Positions 1 to 4,820 of a DNA stretch of 5,904 nucleotides are shown here, one piece after another. Source of the DNA: Pseudomonadota bacterium (GTDB lineage Bacteria > Pseudomonadota > Gammaproteobacteria > Acidithiobacillales > Acidithiobacillaceae); NCBI GenBank assembly GCA_021827445.1, contig JAKAVW010000201.1, positions 1 through 5,904 on the forward strand, read 5' to 3'. The notes beneath the pieces were generated by a model. It saw nothing but the letters and a program-made list of their open reading frames with translations, was not told the origin of the DNA and made no database searches. The translations under genes and the position numbers were made by a program. Within the stretch, counting starts at the first letter, position 1, and each line of letters opens with the position of its first letter.

Positions 1-500
1 TGGGGGTTTTCGGGAATATGGGTAAAGGGATAGACCCCGGCACCGAGAGCATGGGCATCGGCGTTGACGATGGCCTGGTCTTCCGGCGTGGCCGTTTCCG
101 GCTTACGTAGAGTCAGGCGCAGCCCCGCCGCGCCTTCGCGCTCCCGGGCGGCTTCCACATACATGCGCCGGGTAATCTCGGCGTGCAGCACCCGAAAGAA
201 ACGCACCACGGTGTCGGTATCCACGCCAAAGCGCACCTGCAATCCGGCCCTTGCCGCCAATTGCTGGGCGCTGACGCGCGGCATGTCCCGGAGGAAGTCA
301 CCACCCCGCGCCGTCTCCAGCAGAATCCGACGCAGCTCGGGATTTTCCGGCAACAGACCGAATCCGTTGTAGTGCAGAACAAAAAGGGGCTCCGGCAAAG
401 GGAGTTCCGCCACCCGATCTTGCGCCGGGATACCTGCGTCTATCACGACTCCGCTGGGTGGGGCGACAGGCTCCATCTTGCCCCGCAACCAATTCCACAT
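1..500 (-). CDS. Unidentified protein, N-terminal part (cut by left edge)
   Basis: An open frame on the minus strand runs without a stop from an ATG at 500 to the window edge (166 codons), beginning MWNWLRGKMEPVAPPSG. The ATG was chosen because GGAG lies 6 nt upstream of it. A GTG at 572 is in frame, but using it would consume nearly the whole divergent gap. The visible part has no cysteine, no signal peptide and no membrane segment. A Pro-rich start (about residues 10-40) is followed by a helical, Arg/Leu-rich middle (about 50-135). Residues about 75-105 look loosely like a helix-turn-helix (SAQQLAARAGLQ then DTVVRFFRVL), but this is weak. I do not recognise the family. Codon use and GC look like the neighbours, and three-base periodicity supports real coding. 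It diverges from mobA, so a shared control region is possible, but no functional link to the molybdenum genes can be shown. Confidence 0.7.
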   Translation of the reverse strand, partial: MWNWLRGKMEPVAPPSGVVIDAGIPAQDRVAELPLPEPLFVLHYNGFGLLPENPELRRILLETARGGDFLRDMPRVSAQQLAARAGLQVRFGVDTDTVVRFFRVLHAEITRRMYVEAAREREGAAGLRLTLRKPETATPEDQAIVNADAHALGAGVYPFTHIPENP

Positions 501-574
501 ACACCGCTCCGGGTTTTCCCCAGGAAAGAATTGTGGAAGGATAGCATAGGCATTGCCAGCAAGGCACGACACCC

Positions 575-1189
575 GTGAACCCATCCATCAGCACCCCGGC
601 ACCCACATACACACTGAACGCGCGGAATGCACAACAACGGCTGCCGGTCACCGGAATCATTCTGGCCGGTGGCGCCGGTCGTCGCATGGGTGGTGCGGAT
701 AAAGGCTGGCTTAACTGGCAGGGAAAACCTCTGATTGAGCAGGCCCTCGCCATCTTGCACGGGGATTGTACCGACATCGTCATCAGCGCCAACCGCAATC
801 TGGACCGTTATGCGCAATGGGGGCATCCAGTCGTCTCTGATCTGACGACAGCTTTTCAGGGTCCGCTCATGGGCCTGGCCGCCGGAATACATGCTGCGTC
901 CCAAACCTGGGTAGCCAGCATCCCGGTAGACAGCCCCTGGTTACCGCACGATATCGTGCGCCGCATGTGGCAGGCCAAAGGCGGACATGACCTGGTGGTG
1001 GTGCGCAGCACCAAGCATTGGCATGCTGTCATCTGCCTGTGCCGCTGCGATCTGCTGCCCCAACTACAATGTTATCTGGACGGCGGTGGGCGGCGAGCGC
1101 AAGGCTGGTTCCAGGACATTCCTTTTGCCGCTCTTACCCTGCCGGCCGACCTGCTGCGTAACTGCAATCATCCAGAGGATATGACATGA
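575..1189 (+). CDS. mobA: Molybdenum cofactor guanylyltransferase MobA
   Basis: MobA transfers GMP from GTP to Mo-molybdopterin in the cytoplasm. This gives the guanine dinucleotide cofactor used by DMSO-reductase-family enzymes such as formate dehydrogenases and nitrate reductases. The 204-residue product carries the nucleotidyltransferase signature LAGGAGRRMGGADKG at residues 30-44. It also has GPLMG at 96-100, the acidic IPVDSP motif with metal-ligand candidate D119, and the family's C-terminal NCNHPED at 196-202 (compare NVNTPEE in E. coli). Length is close to the E. coli enzyme, apart from about 20 extra N-terminal residues. The start is a GTG with only a weak AAGG at 561-564, but no later ATG lies before the nucleotide-binding motif. 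The region holding C154, C156, C158 and C166 is unusually cysteine-rich. The stop overlaps the mobB start by ATGA, indicating translational coupling. No clear promoter was seen in 501-574. Confidence 0.95.
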   Translation: MNPSISTPAPTYTLNARNAQQRLPVTGIILAGGAGRRMGGADKGWLNWQGKPLIEQALAILHGDCTDIVISANRNLDRYAQWGHPVVSDLTTAFQGPLMGLAAGIHAASQTWVASIPVDSPWLPHDIVRRMWQAKGGHDLVVVRSTKHWHAVICLCRCDLLPQLQCYLDGGGRRAQGWFQDIPFAALTLPADLLRNCNHPEDMT

Positions 1190-1680
1190 AAACGCTCGGT
1201 GTAGTAGGATACAGCGGTAGCGGCAAGACCACCCTGCTCTGCGCCCTGATTCCCCTGTTGCGCGGATATGGACTGAAGGTCGCCGTCGTCAAGTCGACCC
1301 ATCATGACGTGGACTGGGATGTGCCGGGAAAAGACAGTTACCGCTTGCGGGAGGCAGGGGCGGATACCGTGTTACTGCAAGGCCCCTACCGCTGGTTTAC
1401 GACCAGACCGGCTCCGGCAGAAGTCAGCCTGGAGACCATCAGCGCCAGTCTGCAACCACCACCAGACCTTCTCCTGATGGAGGGAAACAAGGCACTGGCA
1501 GTGCCGAAAATCGAAGTGCACCGGCCAACCCTCGGGCATCCCCTGCTTGCGGCAGATGACCCCTGCATCATGGCCGTGGCGACGGAGAGCGCTCTGGACA
1601 CCACCTGCGCTCAACTAGACCTGAATACGCCGTCCGCCATCGCGCAATTCATCTGGCAATGGATAAAAAAGGAAGATTAA
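1186..1680 (+). CDS. mobB: Molybdopterin-guanine dinucleotide biosynthesis adaptor MobB
   Basis: MobB is a small GTP-binding P-loop protein that assists MobA; it improves but is generally not essential for guanine dinucleotide cofactor formation. The 164-residue product has a clear Walker A motif, GYSGSGKTT, at residues 8-16. The MobB block follows: KSTHHDVDWDVPGKDSYR at 36-53, then REAGAD at 55-60. DLLLMEGNKA at 94-103 matches the family's LILVEGFK strand (Walker B region). Length agrees with the E. coli protein (about 170). The start ATG at 1186 lies inside the mobA stop (ATGA) and is preceded by GAGG at about 1175-1178. The gene is the middle one of a three-gene run and its stop lies 2 nt before the moeA start. 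Family assignment is confident; the helper role is from family knowledge. Confidence 0.94.
   Translation: MKTLGVVGYSGSGKTTLLCALIPLLRGYGLKVAVVKSTHHDVDWDVPGKDSYRLREAGADTVLLQGPYRWFTTRPAPAEVSLETISASLQPPPDLLLMEGNKALAVPKIEVHRPTLGHPLLAADDPCIMAVATESALDTTCAQLDLNTPSAIAQFIWQWIKKED
1671..1675 (+). promoter_or_regulatory. Ribosome binding site that fixes the moeA start
   Basis: GGAAG, preceded by an A run, ends 7 nt before the ATG at 1683. It lies inside the last codons of mobB. An in-frame ATG at 1659 lies upstream of this site and has no comparable ribosome binding site, so 1683 is preferred as the moeA start. Confidence 0.75.
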
Positions 1681-1682
1681 AC

Positions 1683-2921
1683 ATGGCTCACTGTTGTGGT
1701 GGTAACGAACATGATTCCCTGGCTAAAAGTGTCGCCAATGCACGGGATGCCATCCTCGCGGCCAGCCTGCCGGTGCAAGGTACCGAAAATATCCATCTCG
1801 GCCATGCGCTGGGACGGGTACTGGCCACCGACATTCATGCCCCTGCCAACGTGCCCGCCTGGTCCAATTCGGCCATGGATGGCTACGCCCTACGCAGCAT
1901 TGACGGCGATGCCGTACGACGCATCATCGGCCAGTCTTTTGCCGGACAGCCCTTCAAGGGGCATGTCGGTGCCGACGAGTGTGTACGTATTATGACCGGT
2001 GCCGTAGTCCCGGAAGGCGCGGATGCCATCCTCATTCAGGAGCAGGCAGAAGTCCACGCTGATCAGGTCACTCCGCAGGCGGTCAGCAAGACGGGAGCGA
2101 ATATCCGCCAGCCCGGTGAGGACCTACAGGCCGGAGCCCTGGCCCTTGAAGCCGGAACCTGGCTGCGTCCCGCCCAAATCGGGCTGCTCGCCAGTCTGGG
2201 CGTTGCTGAACTCGCCGTGTATCGCCGTCTGCGGGTCGCATTTTTCTCTACCGGCGATGAGTTACGCCCATTGGGCGGCGCGCTGGGTCCAGGACAAATC
2301 TACGACAGTAACCGTTACGCCCTGCACGGCATGCTGCAACGCCTCGGCTGTGAAATTCTCGATCTCGGCCGTATCGCCGACGATCCTGAGCAGATCGAAC
2401 AGGCACTGCACAGCGCCGCAACCATGGCCGATATGGTGATCACCACCGGCGGCGTCTCGGTGGGCGACGCCGACTACATCGCCGAACTCCTCGGCCGCCT
2501 CGGCACCATCAATTTCTGGAAAATAAACATGAAACCAGGGCGCCCTCTGGCTTTCGGACAAGTGGGCGACGCCATATTTTTTGGTCTGCCCGGCAACCCT
2601 GTTGCCACCGTGGTGACGTTTTACCAGTTCGTACGTCCCAGCATCCTCAAGCGCATGGGCAAAACGGCCCCCTGGACCGCGCCGCTGCTACAGCTCCCTC
2701 TCGCGGAAGATCTCAAGAAAAAAGGGGGACGCACCGATTTTCAGCGCGGTCGACTGCTGCAGACCCCCACCGGACTACAGGTGACGGGGATTGGTCCGCA
2801 GGCCTCGCATATTATGAGTGGACTGGCCCATGCCGACTGCCTGATCATTCTCGCGGCCGAAGCGGAGCATGCCAAGGCCGGCAGTCTGGTTGATGTACAG
2901 TTGCTGGAAGGACTCGTCTAG
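1683..2921 (+). CDS. moeA: Molybdopterin molybdenumtransferase MoeA
   Basis: MoeA inserts molybdate into adenylylated molybdopterin, the step that makes Mo-MPT, the substrate of MobA encoded upstream. With the start at 1683 the product is 412 residues, against 411 for E. coli MoeA. Family blocks appear in order: PAWSNSAMDGYAL (58-70, with the conserved Asp66), TGAVVPEGADAIL (105-117), GED (145-147) and FFSTGDEL (187-194). Next come GQIYDSNRYAL (204-214), TTGGVSVGDADYI (254-266), KINMKPGRPLAFG (280-292) and FFGLPGNPVATVVTF (299-313). The MPT-binding MogA-like domain spans about 180-325 and a C-terminal barrel-like domain about 330-412. The N-terminus is MAHCCGGNEH, with two adjacent cysteines ahead of the first helix. 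It is the last gene of the mobA-mobB-moeA operon. Its stop is 6 bp from the stop of the convergent phospholipase D gene, with no obvious terminator between them. Confidence 0.96.
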   Translation: MAHCCGGNEHDSLAKSVANARDAILAASLPVQGTENIHLGHALGRVLATDIHAPANVPAWSNSAMDGYALRSIDGDAVRRIIGQSFAGQPFKGHVGADECVRIMTGAVVPEGADAILIQEQAEVHADQVTPQAVSKTGANIRQPGEDLQAGALALEAGTWLRPAQIGLLASLGVAELAVYRRLRVAFFSTGDELRPLGGALGPGQIYDSNRYALHGMLQRLGCEILDLGRIADDPEQIEQALHSAATMADMVITTGGVSVGDADYIAELLGRLGTINFWKINMKPGRPLAFGQVGDAIFFGLPGNPVATVVTFYQFVRPSILKRMGKTAPWTAPLLQLPLAEDLKKKGGRTDFQRGRLLQTPTGLQVTGIGPQASHIMSGLAHADCLIILAAEAEHAKAGSLVDVQLLEGLV

Positions 2922-2927
2922 GCTGCC

Positions 2928-3575
2928 TTAATCCAGGCCATGACGCGCCGTGTAGGGCGTCGAGTGGCTGAGATGAAAGCGGAAGTTGTCAGCGTAGAGC
3001 TGCTGTAATGCAGGACTTCCGCGAAATATCAGGAGATTTTCGGCGTTGGCCTGCTCTGCCGCCTTACTGAAATTAAAGCTGCCCATGATCAGTGTCCCCG
3101 AATCGATCACCATCACCTTGTTGTGGGCGATGGCGTGCTGGTCATCAATGTAAACGGGCACACCCTGGTTGGCGAAAAAATCGGCCACTGAATATTTCTG
3201 GGTGCGCTGGCTCTTGTCCAGCACCACCTTCACTTCGACACCTCTTTTGGCGGCACTGAGCACGGCCTTGGCAATCGGCGCGCTGGTGAAGCTATAGGCT
3301 TGCACCCAGACCCGCTGCTTCGCCTCGCCGACCGCCTGCACGATGGCCGCCGTCGCCCCGCCCGGCGGCGAGAAAGCCACTTCAATCGTCCCTTGCGCCG
3401 GCACCGTTACTGGCGTGTGCGGCAGTGCGGCGGTGGCCGCTGACCACTGATTTTGCCCCCAACTTTTCAGCGATTGCCAGCCAGATCCAGGCCCCTCGGC
3501 CTGTGCCCCTGCAGCAAAAGACGCCAGCAACAGTCCACAAACTGGCACAATGCTTGACCACTTTAGACCACCCAT
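2928..3575 (-). CDS. Exported phospholipase D/Nuc-family protein, single HKD motif
   Basis: This 215-residue protein belongs to the phospholipase D superfamily. It has one catalytic motif, H151-N-K153-(x4)-D158, followed by GSFNF at 165-169 and N180, which fits HxK(x)4D(x)6GSxxF. Single-motif members such as the plasmid nuclease Nuc act as dimers and cleave phosphodiester bonds, usually in DNA. Substrate here cannot be told from sequence. Residues 1-26 form a signal peptide: Lys5, a hydrophobic core about 9-22, and an AxA cleavage site at A24-Q25-A26. The mature protein should therefore be periplasmic or secreted. YSFTS at 94-98 is the usual strand of the family's N-terminal half. The start ATG at 3575 has AGGAG 5 nt upstream. 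The gene is convergent with moeA and lies downstream of the tRNA-Ser gene, separated from it by a terminator, so it probably has its own promoter, which I could not identify. Confidence 0.9.
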   Translation of the reverse strand: MGGLKWSSIVPVCGLLLASFAAGAQAEGPGSGWQSLKSWGQNQWSAATAALPHTPVTVPAQGTIEVAFSPPGGATAAIVQAVGEAKQRVWVQAYSFTSAPIAKAVLSAAKRGVEVKVVLDKSQRTQKYSVADFFANQGVPVYIDDQHAIAHNKVMVIDSGTLIMGSFNFSKAAEQANAENLLIFRGSPALQQLYADNFRFHLSHSTPYTARHGLD

Positions 3576-3639
3576 GGACGCTCCTGCTTATTATTCTCTT
3601 GGCTCGATAGGATCTGAAGCAAGACGAGGCCGAATCGCC

Positions 3640-3665
3640 AAAAAATCTCCTGAATATTCAGGGAG
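3640..3665 (-). terminator. Rho-independent terminator after tRNA-Ser
   Basis: Read on the minus strand, the self-complementary CTGAATATTCAG is flanked by CTC and GAG (one unpaired C) and is followed by an A and six T. It begins 13 nt after the encoded CCA end of the tRNA. It should end the tRNA-Ser transcript before the phospholipase D gene on the same strand. Confidence 0.8.
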
Positions 3666-3678
3666 CCCTGTCATATAA

Positions 3679-3989
3679 TGGCGGAGGCGGTGAGATTCGA
3701 ACTCACGAGGGGCGTTAACCCCTGCCGGTTTTCCTTACCCGCTATGGCTTTCGCCACAGGGCCACAAGGGTCCTTTTGGAGTCTGGATCATGCCTTCACC
3801 CTGGCCGCGAGGCTGTAGGTGGGAACCGTCTGATCTCTACACCTTCCGGAACAATCCCGGCTTGGCTCGGCGTTACCTCGGATATACCAGGGGCTTCGCC
3901 GAATTTGATTCCTGCCACCCTGCCCGTTTCCCGGCAGGGGCTCGATTTGGGGACAAGACCGGTGCAATCAACCACTCTGCCACACCTCC
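3679..3989 (-). tRNA. tRNA-Ser(UGA), interrupted by a group I intron in the anticodon
   Basis: Exon 1 is 3989-3955 (35 nt) and exon 2 is 3733-3679 (55 nt); joined they give a 90-nt tRNA. The 7-bp acceptor stem pairs GGAGGUG with CGCCUCC (one U-G), followed by discriminator G and encoded CCA at 3681-3679. There is a 3-bp GCA/UGC D stem, a CCGGU/ACCGG anticodon stem, and the rebuilt loop CUUGAAA with anticodon UGA. A long variable arm (GGGG UUAAC GCCCC) and a GUGAG/CUCAC T stem with loop TTCGAAT complete it. The long variable arm and the discriminator G fit tRNA-Ser. U34 comes from exon 1 while G35 and A36 come from exon 2, so no functional anticodon exists before splicing. The tRNA should read UCA and, by wobble, other UCN codons. 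A standard tRNA scan without intron modelling could miss it. Transcription probably starts in the AT-rich region near 4051-4090. Confidence 0.95.
3734..3954 (-). ncRNA. Group I self-splicing-type intron (IC3-like, Azoarcus type), 221 nt
   Basis: All core parts of a group I ribozyme are visible on the minus strand. P1: exon end CUU pairs with guide GAG at 3943-3941, giving the U-G pair at the 5' splice site. P2: 3939-3933 with 3924-3918, with a GAAA loop. P3: GGAAUC 3912-3907 with 3830-3822 (CGG bulge). P4: UCGGCG 3902-3897 with 3872-3867. P6: CCGG 3860-3857 with 3849-3846. P7: GAUCA 3835-3831 with UGAUC 3790-3786. P8: CACC 3821-3818 with GGUG 3800-3797. P9: UGUGGC 3758-3753, GAAA loop, GCCAUA 3748-3743. 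The intron ends in G at 3734, as group I introns do. Core blocks AAAUUCGGCGAA, ACGCCGAGCCAAGC and GGUGUAGAGA resemble, as I recall it, the Azoarcus tRNA-Ile intron, the small IC3 model ribozyme. It carries no open reading frame for a homing endonuclease. The boundaries could shift by 1 nt because G occurs at both junctions; the U-ending exon 1 favours those given. Confidence 0.93.
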
Positions 3990-4050
3990 GTGGCCCAGTA
4001 GTTTAACGAAAGTGCTGCCCGATGGGAATGGAGGTAACACTCCCCCCACT

Positions 4051-4100
4051 AAAATCTTATATAATGATTTTCTGCTTATTTATCGAGCAATTAAAAATAC
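4051..4100. promoter_or_regulatory. AT-rich divergent promoter region (tRNA-Ser and SCP2-like gene)
   Basis: This AT-rich stretch lies between the divergent tRNA-Ser and SCP2-like genes in otherwise GC-rich DNA. On the minus strand, TTGCTC (4090-4085) and CATTAT (4066-4061) are 18 nt apart and could drive the tRNA, leaving a leader of about 65 nt. On the plus strand a perfect TATAAT lies at 4060-4065 but lacks a good -35. The individual boxes are weak; the region as a promoter zone is more secure than any one box. Confidence 0.4.
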
Positions 4101-4128
4101 CTTGGTACCAGCAACACCCACCAGAGGC

Positions 4129-4134
4129 TATACT
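4129..4134 (+). promoter_or_regulatory. Candidate -10 box for the SCP2-like gene
   Basis: TATACT matches the sigma-70 -10 consensus at five of six bases and would place the transcript start near 4141, right at the leader hairpin. No -35 with proper spacing was found (TTGGTA at 4102-4107 is 21 nt away), so this is tentative. Confidence 0.35.
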
Positions 4135-4141
4135 ACTTAAT

Positions 4142-4159
4142 GCGCTCATCTTGGAGCGC
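4142..4159 (+). promoter_or_regulatory. Leader hairpin upstream of the SCP2-like gene
   Basis: GCGCTC and GAGCGC form a perfect 6-bp stem with a 6-nt loop (ATCTTG), 21 nt before the ribosome binding site. No T run follows, so it is not a terminator. If transcription starts from the TATACT box it would sit at the very 5' end of the mRNA, where such hairpins can slow decay. The role is inference. Confidence 0.5.
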
Positions 4160-4180
4160 GGCGATAGTAATATGCAACAT

Positions 4181-4190
4181 GGAGGAGAGG
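4181..4190 (+). promoter_or_regulatory. Strong ribosome binding site deciding the start at 4194
   Basis: The purine-rich GGAGGAGAGG lies 3 nt before the ATG at 4194. An in-frame ATG at 4140 would add 18 residues ahead of a perfect signal peptide and place this site inside the coding region, so 4194 is preferred. Confidence 0.8.
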
Positions 4191-4193
4191 TCG

Positions 4194-4745
4194 ATGTTCA
4201 AAAAAATGACAATAGCTGCCATCTTGGGGCTTGGTTTGGCGGGGTCGACAATGGCTGTGGCAGCCGACGCCCCCTCTGCGGCAACAAACAGCACTACCCA
4301 GGCCCCCGCCACTGCTCCGGCTTTTATGTCCCCTGCCTGGGCGCAAAATCTCTGCACTGCCTGGAACAACAGCCCAACATTAACCGACAAGCTGGCCGGT
4401 TCCTGGGCCAAAAACAATGGTGGCAAAGGTTACAAGGTAATGGAGGTTTCTGACTCCAACATGAAGACCACCCCGCCCGTGCAGCTCGAAATCGCCCTGA
4501 AGGGGGGCAAAGCCGAATGCATCTATGGCGGCCCCATCAAAGTCACCAAACTTAACTACAATTACGACTACAAGATGTGGGCTACCACCCATAACTGGCA
4601 CCACATGGGTTCACCCATGATGGCCATGATGTGGGGCGACTTAAATTTCAAGGGTCCGAAAATGGAAGCCATGGAGAACATGGGTCCATTCAGCGCCTTT
4701 CTGAAACTGGTCAAGGACGTACCGGCAACAGTTCCGGCCTCCTGA
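4194..4745 (+). CDS. Exported SCP2-like (sterol carrier type) Met-rich protein
   Basis: The 183-residue product starts with a signal peptide: MFKK, a hydrophobic core about 5-22, and cleavage after AVA or AVAA near residue 23-24. An Ala/Thr/Pro linker follows (about 26-45). The rest, about 48-176, resembles the SCP2 fold. It has an N-terminal helix, a polar strand LEIALKGGKAECIYGG (98-113), a DYKMWATTHNW block (125-135), then GDLNFKGPKMEAMENMG (148-164) and the ending FSAFLKLV (166-173). The GDLxFxGxxxxA pattern is the typical SCP2 helix entry. SCP2 domains bind lipids or other hydrophobic ligands. The ligand here is unknown; location should be periplasmic. Residues 133-146 (HNWHHMGSPMMAMM) form a His/Met cluster, and two cysteines (C54, C109) could form a disulfide. 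The gene stands alone, diverging from the tRNA and ending at a hairpin shared with gatB. Domain assignment is by eye and moderately sure. Confidence 0.75.
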   Translation: MFKKMTIAAILGLGLAGSTMAVAADAPSAATNSTTQAPATAPAFMSPAWAQNLCTAWNNSPTLTDKLAGSWAKNNGGKGYKVMEVSDSNMKTTPPVQLEIALKGGKAECIYGGPIKVTKLNYNYDYKMWATTHNWHHMGSPMMAMMWGDLNFKGPKMEAMENMGPFSAFLKLVKDVPATVPAS

Positions 4746-4762
4746 TCGGCTGGCTCAACAAC

Positions 4763-4797
4763 AAAGGGGCACTCTGGTGGTTCCAGGGTGCCCCTTT
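4763..4797. terminator. Bidirectional terminator between the SCP2-like gene and gatB
   Basis: AAAGGGGCAC (4763-4772) pairs perfectly with GTGCCCCTTT (4788-4797); a T-G wobble and CTGG/CCAG extend it to a 15-bp stem with loop TGGTT. It sits 17 nt after the SCP2-like stop and 23 nt after the gatB stop. The trailing T tract is better on the minus strand (TTTGTTGTT), so it probably serves gatB well and the plus-strand gene somewhat less efficiently. Confidence 0.8.
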
Positions 4798-4820
4798 CAC
4801 ATGAACAAATCTCGCTTGTA

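Noticed and set aside
501..574. Promoter boxes for mobA in the divergent gap (TTGTGG at 531-536)
   Set aside because: No -10 box lies at acceptable spacing, so no call was made.
1659..1682. Upstream ATG as the moeA start
   Set aside because: It lies within mobB with no ribosome binding site; GGAAG at 1671-1675 points to 1683, which also gives the family length.
3679..3710. tRNA 3' end as an integration (att) site of a genomic island
   Set aside because: No repeat of the tRNA 3' end was seen elsewhere in the window and no integrase is present.
3679..3989. tmRNA as an alternative reading of a split tRNA-like gene
   Set aside because: tmRNA has an Ala-type acceptor with an internal reading frame and no anticodon arm. 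Here both halves form a full tRNA-Ser with anticodon stem and long variable arm, and the insert has group I core helices.
3776..4140. Short plus-strand open frames across the intron and tRNA, as a possible intron protein
   Set aside because: They lie antisense to the tRNA exons and the ribozyme core, run past the exon boundary, and show no homing endonuclease motif such as LAGLIDADG or GIY-YIG. The region is explained by structured RNA.
4140..4193. Upstream ATG adding 18 residues to the SCP2-like protein
   Set aside because: It would place the leader hairpin and the ribosome binding site inside the coding region and put a non-signal segment before a complete signal peptide.
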